Shown here in pieces: positions 26,801 to 38,400 of a DNA stretch of 64,000 nt. The position numbers and the translations under genes were made by a program. The notes below the pieces were generated by a model. That model made no database searches. It saw only the letters and a program-made list of their open reading frames with translations, and had not been told where the DNA came from. The DNA comes from Epiperipatus broadwayi. Its lineage: Eukaryota; Onychophora; Udeonychophora; Euonychophora; Peripatidae. Within the stretch, counting starts at the first letter, position 1; each line of letters begins with the position of its first letter. The stretch is taken from contig JAQFVV010012420.1 in the NCBI GenBank assembly GCA_028023455.1, positions 6,763,176-6,827,175 on the forward strand, written 5' to 3'.

Positions 26801-28490
26801 TTCTGCTAACTTTTGGTGTAATCAGCTCTAAAGTAATAATTTAATCTATTATGTACTGCTAATTCCCAGTGTCCAAAGATCTCTGGAAATAATTCATATT
26901 TGTGTGAGTCAGTTATACACTTAAGTTATAATATTTTTTTTATTTACACTTTTTTCAATATTACTGAGATATCATTTACATTTAGATATTCCATGTCTAC
27001 ATAATATGGGCACCACATTTTTCAATTTGTTTGTTTATGAATATTTAAAATGGTGGCATTATTTTATGAAGTATGATTCTTTCTTATATTGAAAAAAAGT
27101 TCTTGCATTTATTTCATATTTTCTCCGTATTGATGCAATAATTTTCATTCTGTACTAATTTTTTTTATATATATTTTTGAGAGTTTTATCTACGTCAATA
27201 GTTTTGTAAACATTTTTCAAATAAATATTTTTGTAGCATTAATTAACCCTTTTTCTATTGTTTTACAAATTGCAGAAATTCAATATTAGTAACATTTTTT
27301 TTTGTCCCTACTAAATATATAGTAATTATTTACAAAATATCTCTTACATTAGTATTTTTTAAACATAAACTGTCTTTAAATAATGGAAATATAATTTAAA
27401 AGATGTATAAATTTTGATAAAGTTCTTGGAATATTTCAAAAGCTTAGCAATATCATCCATGGTCACTTTTAACTAATAATTAACATTTATTTTATATTTT
27501 TTAGTATTTTCCTATCTTAATTTATTCAACCAATTGTAAAAGCTTGAAAAAGATATTTTTATGTGGTCAAAATGGAATCAAACTCAACAATACTTAAAAT
27601 CTTCAACTTTTATTTCTTTCCTGGAAGTTCTCCAAGTCTATTCATTCATTTCAAACCTTGAATTAAAATTTCCCATGCACATTTTAAAATATGTGGTGTG
27701 ATTGAAGTATTCTGAATATTTATATAAATATCTTTTACAGGTTACAGCATAACCCTGAAAGTTCTGCATTCACTGACTATTTCATTAAGTTAAATAATTA
27801 ATCTTGTTACTCTGCCTAATATACAATTGGCCTCCATTATTTTTACTTTAAATCAGCTGTTACTTTACCTGTAATTCAACATACAAAATGTAACAATGTT
27901 TCATTTAACATTTTAACTATTGTTTTAATCATATGCATAATTTAATGGATTAGCAGATTGACAAATTTTAAAGCTCTAAAACCATATATCATGGTCCAAC
28001 ACTTCCTGTGTGTGAACTTTTTATAAAGCACCCCAAAATATTATTTGATTATATGATTTATTTTTCCAACTCCCCTTTACTGCAAAGTTATTTTCTTGTA
28101 GACATGATATATTGGCCTATCTTCATTTAATCTACAAATTTTAGTTTGTTAACATTACCAGTGGACTTAAAGCTTTTAAAATATAGGATCTATAAATTAT
28201 TATCTATGATAAGTATTAAGAAACAAACAAAAATGAAATGTCTCAGTTAAGTATATCTCAAAAATCTGAAAAGAAAAGCCAAATTTGGGAACGGGGGGGG
28301 GGGTATAAATTAAAAAGTCAACATATAGTGATTTAAAATGTTGTTTATATAAATATTATTAGCACAATAAAAAAATCACAATAATGCCAATGCATAAAGT
28401 GGATGTTGGGAATTTGCTCTGCTTAGTTTCTTCAAGGCTTAGAGAAAGAGAGAGATTGATCACAGATATTTTTCCACTTAGTACTATTTT
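23851..28490. other. Long AT-rich stretch, no gene recognised
   Basis: About 4.6 kb without a convincing open frame, retroelement motif or strong repeat. A weak dispersed repeat is listed at 24545-24690. A run of 13 G at about 28291-28303 stands out in otherwise AT-rich sequence. Confidence 0.5.
24545..24690. repeat. Weak dispersed repeat, related to 45860-45965
   Basis: Shares CTAAGAATA, then a CAATAAATATT-like segment, then (G/A)GTTTATAGTCTGACTACTGG against GGCTATAAACCAGAAGCTG in the other copy. The similarity was judged by eye and is low. Confidence 0.25.
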
Positions 28491-29037
28491 TTCTTTATGA
28501 TGTCTATTTTTTCTAATCCACCTAAGGTTGTATATCAAAAACATAGATCACTTAGAAATATACTTGTCAAAACAAATTTTGTTAGTAGTTCTGTACAGGA
28601 AAAAGAATGTTATCCATGTGAAGATAAAAGATGTTTTATATGTAAACATATTGTTCTGACAAAAGTGGTCTTTAGTACTAAGAATCATAATTTTAAATGA
28701 TATATTCCTAATTATGTTACATGTAAAAGTGTTAATTTGATATATTTGATAGAGTGTAGTAGATATTTAAACCAATATATAGGTGAATCAGCAAATAGTT
28801 TACACATCAGAATGACTAATCATAGATTTGACATTTTGCATAAGAATAAAGATAGACCGGTTTCAAAACACTTCAATTTACCGAATCATAATTCTTCAGG
28901 AAGGTTTTTCTTCTACAAGGGAGAGGAAACAAAAGGAGAGTTTTTTTATTTTTAAATTCAAGACCTTAGACCCACATGAATTGAATTTAAACATTGGAAC
29001 TATTACATCTTTGGGTTACCTGATCTCCTAAATGATT
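28491..29037 (+). pseudogene. Penelope-like fossil with Cys-rich linker and GIY-YIG endonuclease
   Basis: One frame from 28497 with a TGA at 28698-28700 stays alignable to about 28930, then a +1 frameshift continues it to 29031. Part 1 holds the connector (RSLRNILVKT) followed by a Cys cluster (C-Y-P-C-E-D-K-R-C-F-I-C-K-H), a zinc-knuckle-like linker known just before the endonuclease in Penelope-like elements. Part 2 holds LIYLIEC, QYIGESANSLHIRMTNHR and KHFNLPNH, the GIY-YIG strands with the YIG equivalent 'YIG', the conserved Arg helix and the terminal Asn/His region. The RT palm is absent. The protein differs strongly from the 5.2-kb and 31-kb families. A hammerhead-like core follows about 490 bp downstream. 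Confidence 0.8.
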
Positions 29038-29521
29038 TTTATATGTGCATTTTTTATGTGAAAACTTTCTTATATGAGATTTTTTATGTAAAGATTGGTT
29101 ATATGGATGTTTAGTATCTGTGTTTAATTGGTATATAGGTAAATTATTAATTATTATAAATTATTGTACTTTGCACTAACTATAATTTTTGATTAATATG
29201 TATAAATATTTTAGTTTTTAATGAATATTAATGTGAGCACAGCTATTTTTTTGTATGTGAGCATAGTCTAATTTTTGTATGTATGCACATATGTATATTT
29301 TAATTTTGGATTTTTTATTTATTATTTCAATTTAAATAGAATTTAAGCTTGATTAGGAGGAAATGTAGTTGTTTTTTTTTGTTTGAATTTTGTCATTGAT
29401 TGGGTAGATATTCTGTGTTAGATTTTGTGACCAATCAGGAGGGTTTTTGTTAAATTTATAGTCTTTTATCATATCTGTAATTTCTGATTTTCGCCATTTT
29501 ACTGTGTATTTTTTTTTTTTT
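29038..29521. other. Putative 3' untranslated part of the 28.5-kb element
   Basis: T-rich on the plus strand with no coding capacity, between the endonuclease end and the ribozyme-like motif. Penelope-like elements commonly carry such noncoding 3' terminal sequence. Confidence 0.4.
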
Positions 29522-29560
29522 TACTCTCTGATGAAAACCAGTCCTCTGGTTGAAATATAA
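29522..29560 (+). ncRNA. Hammerhead-ribozyme-like core
   Basis: CTGATGA at 29528-29534 is the hammerhead core CUGANGA. A hairpin follows: AACCAG (29536-29541), loop TCCT, CTGGTT (29546-29551), perfect 6 bp. Then comes GAAA (29552-29555), the second core box. One unpaired A (29535) precedes stem II. Hammerhead motifs are known in the terminal repeats of Penelope-like elements, which suits the position downstream of a GIY-YIG fossil. Stems I and III and the cleavage site are not convincingly paired here, so this is a core match, possibly of a decayed ribozyme. Confidence 0.5.
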
Positions 29561-29624
29561 TATTATTTCTTAGATTTATAAGTCTTTTTTTGTTTATATA
29601 TATATATATATAGAGAGAGAGAGA

Positions 29625-30275
29625 TTTAAATACATGTATATTTTCTACAGTAAACTCAATGTAATTATAAGGGACATGAACTCAGAATTTCAAACTCCCT
29701 AGAGCTATCCAATCTATTTTATACAACCAATATGCATGACAACATACATGTGAAAAAGATAAATGATTTCCAATATATGTATTTCATGCTGAACCAGCAA
29801 TCATCATTTGGTCCAGATCACCATCTCCACACATATATACAATCACTGTTCAGTTTATTTTAAGATAGAAAATCTTCAAACTCTAATGTTCTATGTATGA
29901 GGGGTCAGATGCTCAGTTTATTTTAAGATAGAAAATCTCCAAACTCTAATGTTCTATGTATGAGGGGTCAGATGGACTTAAGGTCATCATGGATATGGCA
30001 ATAATATTGGCACCAGAAAAAACTTTGAGAATTCCATCTTTGGATTTTCAATGATATGGATGGCTGAAGAATTGGAAGGTGAGAAGACTGAAGGTTGTCT
30101 TTGCTATCTTAATATAAACTGAGCATGAGAGGTGGTGATTTGGACCAATTTATGAATACTGGTTCAGCATGAAATAAATATATATATATATATATCTTTT
30201 ATCTTTTTCATAGATATGTGGTCATGTATATCAGTTGTATTGTATAGCTTTAGGGAGTTTGAACATCTTATATAG
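29625..30275. mobile_element. Palindromic SINE-like element, long form (~650 bp)
   Basis: Two inverted arms of about 200 bp: the left arm (29625-29890) contains TTCATGCTGAACCAGCA, and the right arm (about 30105-30275) contains its inverse, TGGTTCAGCATGAAAT. The outer part of each arm, read outward, carries a Pol III B box-like word (left arm, minus strand: TCTGAGTTCATGTCC) preceded by TGGATAGCTCTAGGG, which may be an A box. A ~200-bp unique middle (29976-30105) lies between the arms. A 63-bp tandem duplication is inside the left half. Relatives: 43272-43421, 46190-46560, 46627-46985 and 53215-53400. No coding capacity. Confidence 0.7.
29850..29975. repeat. 63-bp tandem duplication inside the palindromic element
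   Basis: The unit starting TCAGTTTATTTTAAGATAGA at 29850 is repeated at 29913 with about one difference. The near identity shows that the duplication is younger than the divergence between the element's arms. Confidence 0.9.
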
Positions 30276-30587
30276 ATGTGTGTGTATGTCTAATGGCATT
30301 ATTTCCTTATGCTATTGCCATTAATTTTATATAAATATGGATCATATAATACTTGAAGATATTTCCAGATTTTATTCAGACAAAGACATCTTCATTTGGC
30401 TCAAATTATATCCAACTAGCCATTCAATGTTGATTGGAAATTGGGTATGTAGATATTTTTAGCTAGAAATTAAAACAAGAATAAAAAATATATAAATTCT
30501 CAGCACCCAGAAACTAAAAGTCTAATAATTAATGCATTTTCTATCTCAGTTTCTGTTTATAAAGTTACTATTGAGGTCTTTATTTTG
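30276..30587. other. AT-rich stretch without recognisable gene
   Basis: Nothing recognised. Confidence 0.45.
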
Positions 30588-31050
30588 CAGTGGAGTACAC
30601 CTGGGTCTCATTTTACGCGATAGATAGGTTCCTCAGAAAACACGCACAAACGAAATCGTGCAAAAATAGATGTAACTTACCTTGAGAAAGGGGGGATATG
30701 GATTGTGATTTTTCAAAACTCACATAAAAGCAAAGCACCAACATAAAATTTACTTTAAAATTGGTGCAAAAAAAATAAGGAAATAAAATATGACTAATAA
30801 AAAATTTCAAATTTGGAAAAAATTGATACAAGACAAACTTTTTTTAACTATAATATTCTCATTCGATAATTTAATTTATAAACCAATTAAGCATATGTCA
30901 CGCTTGAATGTGAAGCTATAATAATATACAGGAATTAATATACGCTAAGTGCTTTCGAGGTCCTTTACCTCATATTCATAGCGGTGCTGTGAGCTGCGAA
31001 ATGTAAAAAATGGAGCGGGAGAAGTGGTATGCAAAGCATATGCAAATGGA

Positions 31051-31843
31051 CTAAATAGTCCAGCGTTTAGAGATGTCGAAGCAGATGTCACGTCTATTGA
31101 TAGAATGGTTATTATTATTGATGTAGTACGCTTCTCTGATCTTCCGCTTAATGTCGTTTTTCTCGATACAGACTATTTTAGGTTGGGAAGGTTCAAATAA
31201 ATGTCCAGTCTTCTTGGAGTGTTCCAAAAATGTTGAAGAGTTATCATTGTTTTTCATAGCTCTATTATATGTGTATCTGTGTTGTGCTGTCCGGGTGATT
31301 GTGCCTGCCTTGGTTTCACCAAAATAAATGGCACGGCAACCGGGTTGTGGGCAAGTTATGCTGTAAACGACATGGGGGGTCTGAGAAGGTTCTATTTTGT
31401 CCTTGGAGTTATTGATGAGATGGTTAGTGCAAGGGGGTGTATGAAAGCTGATTTTAAATTTATTGTCTAAAATCTTGATTAGTTGGTGGGAGATTTTGGG
31501 TATGTGGGGAAGAGTGATATATGGAAGTTTAATGTTGTTTTTATTAATGGTGATTTTTGTATGAAACTGTTTGATTTTGTTGTTGATAGTGTGGAGTTTA
31601 TAGCCTGCCTGTATTAGATCTTTGGTATAGAGATGTATGTTGTTCTTTCGATCTGCCTCAAACTTGCACAGCTGCATATTTCTGTGTAGGAATGCTTGTA
31701 GTCCTGCTAATTTGTGAGTGTTAGGAACGTTAGAATGTGGATGTATGAAGCCTCTGATTTCAAAAGGCTTTATAATCATTGAATAATTTATACCTGGTTC
31801 ATCGCGCGTTAACTTAAGATCCAGATAATTTAGGCTTTGGGAT
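31051..31843 (-). CDS. Penelope-like RT thumb plus GIY-YIG endonuclease, 5'-truncated but open
   Basis: An open frame of about 264 codons on the minus strand from the arm boundary (31843) to TAG at 31051. The first Met (31777-31779) is internal; homology starts upstream (SLNYLDLKL), so there is no genuine start. In order: the end of the RT (KPFEIRGFIHPHSNVPN, HKLAGLQAFLHRN), the connector (IPKISHQLIKILDNKFKI), then VVYSITCPQPGC and IYFGETKAGTITRTAQHR, the GIY-YIG strands and Arg helix, and a C-terminal FLEHSKKTGHLF segment with the conserved Glu/His region. The RT palm is missing in this arm, so it cannot act alone in retrotransposition, but the endonuclease domain looks intact. There are no frame defects, unlike its partner arm. 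Confidence 0.8.
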
Positions 31844-31845
31844 GC

Positions 31846-32819
31846 ATTTTTCTTAATTACTACGAAAAACTAATAGTGCCTAAACACCAAGCTGACAACC
31901 CCCACATTTTATACATGCGGTACGTAGACGACATACTTATTCTAGCCAATCAGCACACCACAAACAATATTATACAAGAGCTAACGCACAGCACTAATCT
32001 AACCATTAATTCCACATCTGAGGATGCATCCCAAAGCCTAAATTATCTGGATCTTAAGTTAACGCACGATGAACCAGGTATAAATTATTCAATGATTATA
32101 AAGCCTTTTGAAATCAGAGGCTTCATACATCCACATTCTAACGTTCCTAACTCTCACAAATTAGCAGGACTACAAGCATTCCTACACAGAAATATGCAGC
32201 TGTGCAAGTTTGAGGCAGATCGAAAGAACAACATACATCTCTATACCAAAGATCTAATACAGGCAGGCTATAAACTCCACACTATCAACAACAAAATCAA
32301 ACAGTTCATACAAAAATCACCATTAATAAAAACAACATTAAACTTCCATATATCACTCTTCCCCACATACCCAAAATCTCCCACCAACTAATCAAGATTT
32401 TAGACAATAAATTTAAAATCAGCTTTCATACACCCCCTTGCACTAACCGTCTCATCAATAACTCCAAGGACAAAATAGAACCTTCTCAGACCCCCCATGT
32501 CGTTTACAGCATAACTTGCCCACAACCCGGTTGCCGCGCCATTTATTTTGGTGAAACCAAGGCAGGCACAATCACCCGGACAGCACAACACAGATACACA
32601 TATAATAGAGCTATGAAAAACAACGATAACTCTTCAACATTTTTGGAACACTCCAAGAAGACTGGACATTTATTTGAACCTTCCCACCCTAAAATAGTCT
32701 GTATCGAGAAAAACGACATTAAGCGGAAGATCAGAGAAGCGTACTACATCAATAATAATAACCACTCTATCAATAGACGTGACACCTGCTTCGACATCTC
32801 TAAACGCTGGACTATTTAG
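31846..32819 (+). pseudogene. Penelope-like RT (motif C onward) plus GIY-YIG endonuclease, one frameshift
   Basis: The plus-strand copy is longer at its 5' side: it begins within the RT palm (FLNYYEKLI) and contains YMRYVDDILILAN, motif C with the catalytic Asp pair. It then continues through the same thumb, connector and GIY-YIG region as the inverted arm. Relative to that arm one T is missing near 32303 (CAGTTCATAC against CAGTTTCATAC), which shifts the frame and ends the first part at 32391. The endonuclease frame resumes and ends at TAG 32817-32819. RT motifs upstream of C are absent, so the insertion is 5'-truncated. Apart from the single indel it is nearly identical to 31051-31843. Confidence 0.85.
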
Positions 32820-32985
32820 TCCATTTGCATATGCTTTGCATACCACTTCTCCCGCTCCATTTTTTACATTTCGCAGCTCACAGCACCGCTATGAATATGA
32901 GGTAAAGGACCTCAAAAGCGCTTAGCGTATATTAATTCCTGTATATTATTATAGCTTCACATTCAAGCGTGACATACGCTTAATT

Positions 32986-33285
32986 GGTTTATTAACTATA
33001 ATATTTAATTTTATTCAAAATAATATATTTTTATGCATAATTTACAGTACAGTAATTTACATTTTTTATACACATTTTAATTATTATCACCATTTGCTGA
33101 TAAACAGTTTCATTTGCAAACTGGTAAAAATTAAAGATTCTTCACAAGAGGAAATACAACTAGCGCCAAGTTCGCTCTCATATTGTGTTAATGGTTTTCT
33201 GTTGACAACGTAATTAGTAATTAATCTTTCAGATGATGATTTTATTAATTGTTTATGAGCTTAGACTTATGATAATAAAAAGGCA
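32986..33285. other. AT-rich flank without recognisable gene
   Basis: Nothing recognised between the Penelope palindrome and the small inverted-repeat element at 33.3 kb. Confidence 0.45.
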
Positions 33286-33521
33286 TTTATTCACCACTGC
33301 TGGGAAAAATTTAATTAAAATTAACAACTAAAAATTAAATTCTTATTTTTGTCTTTAATTTTTCAATTTTCAATTCCATTTAAAAATCAAATTTCGTTTT
33401 ACATCACATTAATTTCAAGTTGCCGTAAGTAATTTTTAAATTGTTAATTACAATTAAAAATCAGATTTTAATTTTTAATTGTCAACTTTAATTGTGCCCA
33501 CTGCTATTACTCACCTTTTAA
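33286..33521. mobile_element. hAT-like MITE candidate
   Basis: The left end CACTGCTGGGAAAAATT and the inverse of the right end TAGCAGTGGGCACAATT are similar, and an inner inverted segment (AACTAAAAATTAAAT against AATTAAAAATTAAAAT) extends the arms. The 8 bp outside the ends are TTATTCAC on the left and TTACTCAC on the right (7/8). An 8-bp duplication fits the hAT superfamily. No coding capacity. Other end assignments are possible because the sequence is AT-rich. Confidence 0.4.
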
Positions 33522-35094
33522 AAATAAACTTGCGGACACTAAATGATTAATAATTAATTACATTCTTTTTTAAAAAGCAAAAACAGAATGTGATTTAAAA
33601 TGCAAAATTAACATGCACAATGTTTGAACAAATTTGCATTATAATCTTGTAAAATTTAATGTGTGCATACATAAAATGTGGAAATCATGATTTTAATTTC
33701 ATTATTGCATAAAATCTTACTATTATAAAGCACTGAAAATATTGAAATTACTAAGATGAAAGTCAAATTCCAATAATGTGCTAGTACTTTCAATATAACG
33801 TAAGTGCACAAAATTTATTATTTAAAGTAATAGCTCATTATCAGAGTTCGACTTCCGGTGAAATATGAATCACATAACTTCAAAATTGTGTTAAATAAAT
33901 TTGCATAAAAAGAGACCCAGGTGTATTTAGAAAAATAAACATATCCACATAAATTTATTTTTTATAGAAAGATAACAATATTTATGTAGCCATTATTAAG
34001 CAAAAATCTTTCCACTAACATTCTAAAGAAAAATAAAAAAACTTGTAATCATATGACAATTTTTAAATTATAAAGACTTTAAGTATTTAGTTATTTTTTT
34101 TGTTAAATATGACTGGATAGACAGTTTTTGACTAATAGTTAAATCCTTAACTAAGCTAATTACAGTTTTAGCACAAAGTTTAACAATGGGATATACTACA
34201 AAAGAAGAACATTGCCATTAATGGATTTAATTCTTAGATTATTTTTTGGTGCTTTAGAAATTCACAAAGGTAAATTATGAATTATATCCATGTTATGTTT
34301 TTTTATAGTCAACAAAGGTTTGGCAATATTCATATAGGATATAAGTATGTTACTAACATGCATGATTCAGTAGAGTGAATTCAGTTGACTTCAGCTGAGT
34401 TGGGAACTAAATAATTAAATGTTTTTTCTCATCAATGTGATTAGTCTTGATTAAGATGTTGATTAATATTTCTTTAAAAAAATATAGATTGCATCTACAG
34501 GTTTGTGATATGCATATATTTCTGGTAGACAAAAATAAGTAGGATGTCATTTTTCAAAAAGTATAAAATTATAACACCATTGATAATAATAAATTTAGGC
34601 TGATACACAGTGAATAAATAATATGTGCTTTGCAAAAAAACTTATTGTGCATTTAAATTGACATATTAATTTAATGTAATGGAGAATTGCTTTCTTACAA
34701 AGTCAAAAAATTGATATCAGAAGAATAGTCAGATTAAGAATACGTATTAAATAAAATGCATTGCCTAGACTATAAACAATGTCAAGAATCATAAGTGAAC
34801 AATATCAAAAGCATATATTTTTAATTTATGTCATATGAAATTTTAATTTAGATGAAAATGAGAATATTTACACAATCTACTTGATTGAATTAAACTCTAT
34901 TTTAATAGTATCAATTTATAATTTGAAAACAATTATTTTCGGCCATAAAATTATTAAATCAAAATGTGTTTTAAAAGGTTATTACAAAAAAATACTCATC
35001 AATATTTGGTAATCAAACTGAAATTTTTATACACTAATATTAAAATAATGTGATTAAATTAAACCAGGAAGAAAACATTTATTTATATTTATAT
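33522..35094. other. AT-rich stretch without recognisable gene
   Basis: A lone B box-like word (GAGTTCGACTTCC) occurs near 33846 without a convincing A box. The right end of the putative pogo-like element is at 33925. Nothing else was recognised. Confidence 0.45.
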
Positions 35095-35420
35095 TTGTTA
35101 ATAATAAATTGAAAGTATGCTAGCCTTTCTCACATGTGCAATTATAACAGAGAAAGCCAATCAGATTTTAAACAGATATCTAATAAATAATCAAGCTTAG
35201 ACACGAGACAGAGATTTTGATAGAAAAGGTTGATACCACCTTTTCTAAACTTAACTTTTATATATATAAGCCAGTCTTAAGCATCTTAGCCTGAAAGCTT
35301 TAAATATATCATTCATTGTGTTATAAATATAATATATTATGGCACGAAATCTCAGATTTACTATACCACAATTTTCATAGCAGCAACATTTGTAAACAAT
35401 ATATTTGTTGTAATTTTATG
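35095..35420 (+). repeat. Diverged copy of the ~320-bp unit of the 17.7-18.6 kb palindrome
   Basis: Same order of landmarks as in the palindrome arms: AAGCCAATCAGATT, then GAGACAGAGATTTTGATAGA, a CCACCTTTTCT segment, TATATATATAAGCCAGTCTTA, CCTGAAAGCTT and CGAAATCTCAGATTTACTA. Similarity is patchy but collinear over about 300 bp. This shows the unit is a dispersed repeat and not a local oddity. Confidence 0.6.
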
Positions 35421-38400
35421 TATGTATATAATTTTTATTACTAGAGTTAGAAATATTTCTTACACTATAAAATATAATTTAGCTCTGTAAAAACAATTAT
35501 AAAACTTAAAAATATTTAAAGTCTTAAGTAGTAAAAATCATCTTTAAAAAGCAATCTAAGACTATAAAATATTTTCAAATAATTAATAAGACCATGGAGT
35601 AAGCTAAACTAATTTTTATTAGGACTAAAGTGCCAATCTTGATCATCTTCTTATAACCAAGTCAATACTATCAAGAAGTTTAAAAAATCAAAGTTGTTAT
35701 TTTAATTATGCCTATGATAACCATGATAATGGAAAAACAACTATACTGTTCCAAAAAGAAATGTAACTGTGGTCACATAAGAAAGCATTTATTTATATAT
35801 TTTAAATTAAGCATTTTTATTGATCATAGATTTAATGTGAAAAACAGATTCAAAATTCCTAAGACTAAATTTGTAAAATTGATATAAATATTCTATAGAA
35901 TGTTAAAAATAGTTAATTAGTCATGAGGGATGTATGGAAAAAAATATTCATTTTGAATTAAACAATTGATTCACAAGAATTTTTTTTTTTGAAAAATTCT
36001 GAAGAAAATGTTTAACTTATATTTTTAAAAAAATCTGTATAACTTTTAATGGTAGATGAGCAAAGATAACAGAAATTAAAATATAGTACAAGCTAGAAAT
36101 TTAAATGAATTATCCAATATGTGTTTAAAATTTTACATGAATAATGAATATCAGGAAAAAGAGAGGAATTAAAAAAATTATTTGAACATGTTTTAAAGTT
36201 TATGCAGCATGGGAGAATAATGTGAGATTTTAAGAACATTTAGTAAACATTTTGTGGGGCATTTTGAAGAGCCAGACTATGTATATAAAAATTAAAACTA
36301 GCTAGGAAGGAAAGATGCATCTAATTTAAAAATTTTTCCAGTTAGTGTATGATTGTTTGTTCATGTTTTGTTTAACTATACATGTTTTAAATAGAGAAAA
36401 GATAGAAGTAACTCAATGTGTGGACAATGGCACACATTTAAAGAGTAACTATAGTAACACTAAATTAGAAACTGGAAGTGGGTTTAAAAAAATAATAAAA
36501 GTTTAATTTTAAATTTATCACTAATGTTTTTCTTATTTAAAGTGAAATATAAATGCAAAGTTTTTGTCATAGTGACATTTTAAAGAATTTATGTTTGAAT
36601 TTGGTATACAATGTTAAAGGTATGCTTAAATATAGGAAGAGAGAAATTATGAGTTACAATGTGAAAGTATGTTTGTGGGGAACATAGTGTTAACTGTACA
36701 ATTTGACCAGTATATACCTCAAGAAATTAAGTGTAATAGGATTATCTGAAAGGAATAATAAACTTATTATAAAATATAATGTATTTTTGAAAGTAATGTT
36801 GATGTAAGACAATATCATGATCTCGTATATTATATCCTATTGATAATAATGATTGAAATAGATTATTTTTTGTGTAACATGATCATATCTACGGATAGAA
36901 CATTATCACATGGAAAAGATTATATTAAGTTGTTAGTCTAGAATTAGTAGAGTAATAGATGTCAAATGCACAATTGAGGAAGATGAGGTAAAATTCCAGG
37001 ATAGGATAAAATATCATCCCGAAGAACTGAGAAATAGTTAAGTGGGAGTAATCTGTGTAATACCCATATATTTATTGGAAGGATATGGGAGGGATTTCTA
37101 CAAATAAATGAGGATAGTATATACTGTAAGTGCTTAGGGAAGAAGCCAGGGCAAAATGGGGGTAGAATCATTAAGAAAATGACTGCCACCAAAGTATGAC
37201 ACCTCATATTTAAAAGAAACCTCCATCTTTTTTTATTATGGTATATTATTGAATATAGTAATTAATAAAATCAGTTTCTCATCGATAAAGTTTTAGATAA
37301 ATAATAATATAGGAGGCATCAAAGGTAGATGAAATATTTAAAGGATTTTATATTTCTTTCTAAATCTTAATAGATTTACTTAAAGGTAAAACCATGTACA
37401 GAACAAATATTTTATGTTTGAATAGTAATTTGAATAAATTACTATCACGTAAAAATAACTGGGATCAATGAACACTATAGAATATAAATGATAGAGAAAA
37501 TGGAGGCATAACTGAATTATATGATATGGAAAGAGTTCTTAGCTTAATATTCATTTTAATTACATTATAAATATTGTCTTTTATTTTTTTCCTATATTTA
37601 CCATATCAGTGATAACTTTGTTAATAAGATGGAAGTGTAATATTTTAAACCAAATTTTAAATTTAAAATATAATTTAGCTATTACAAGATTATCAATATA
37701 TTGGGAGTTACAAAATATCAGGTAATATGGAAAATGATTGTGAAGACACCAGATGATTCATGAATGATGTAACTATAGTTTATTAGTCTGAAAGCATACA
37801 TAATGAATATATATATAAACTTATAATTAAATAAAGACAAAAGAATTAATTACTAACTATGGGAGGGGTTGATTTGATATAATAATCATTATGTACTTGT
37901 AAAAAATGTAAATTATTTGCTGTCAATGTAAAACAGTGTAATGCTTTTTTTTATTGTTAAAGAAGTATTTAACTTTATATGTGTAATTGTTTGTTATTTA
38001 TTTTTAGTGTTGTAAATAAATGAATATTTTGATTTAAACTTTATCATAGTAATTTTATTGAGTCTGAGAGTCGTTTCCATCAGAAGGTCATATCAATAAA
38101 GCACATTATTTACATAAAATTATACATACCAAATTATGATTACATGCCTCATTTGAGAAGCTATGCTTAAGAGTTTATAATTAATACATTAACTATTAAT
38201 TGTTTTTAAATTATAACTATCTTAAAGAAAGCTTATGGTATTTCATATTTTTATTAGATGCAAAAAGAATTTTAAAGAGACATATTAAAAATACTATTAA
38301 GTATTACAAAAGGGTGAGCATATAATAGAAGTTAAGAGTCCCATTCTAATTATTAATTCAAGTTAAAATATATGTTATATCATAAGTTTAAAAGGATTAT

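Larger units (their letters stand above)
30884..32985. mobile_element. Penelope-like element arranged as a near-perfect inverted repeat
   Basis: The left arm (30884-31845) is a minus-strand copy of the right arm (32023-32985), with very few differences over about 0.96 kb. A 177-bp spacer (31846-32022) belongs to the plus-strand copy and is not duplicated. Both arms contain the RT thumb/connector, the GIY-YIG endonuclease and about 165 bp of noncoding 3' sequence (AGTCCATTTGCATATGCTTT and onward). Penelope-like elements are known for partial copies in inverted orientation around a longer copy. The close identity of the arms implies a recent insertion. Arm ends lie near CCAATTAAGC(A/G)TATGTCACG. 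Confidence 0.85.
30588..33925. mobile_element. Candidate DNA-transposon remnant (pogo/Tigger-like TIRs) hosting the Penelope insertion
   Basis: TACACCTGGGTCTC at 30596-30609 and its exact inverse at 33912-33925 continue as similar sequence (ATTTTACGC on the left, TTTTTATGC on the right). The left end starts CAGTGGAGTACACC and runs into TTACGCG- and AAATCGTGC-type words, reminiscent of Tc1/mariner pogo/Tigger termini. No transposase is seen between them except the unrelated Penelope palindrome, which seems to have inserted later. No clear TA duplication was found, so this is tentative. Confidence 0.4.

Noticed and set aside
31279-31470. 63-aa open frame, repeated in mirror image at 32400-32591
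   Set aside because: Antisense shadow of the Penelope endonuclease in both arms.
36650-36760. Possible retroelement ORF1 'Y-I-P..K-C' segment
   Set aside because: A single short match without a following zinc knuckle; could be chance.
36962-37207. Minus-strand 81-aa frame; on the plus strand a faint resemblance to an RNA-dependent RNA polymerase segment
   Set aside because: No motif series in a single frame and several stops; the resemblance did not extend to the catalytic motif.
38050-38095. CTGATGGAAACG on the minus strand as another hammerhead-like core
   Set aside because: The core box is CTGATGG and no stem II lies between it and GAAA.
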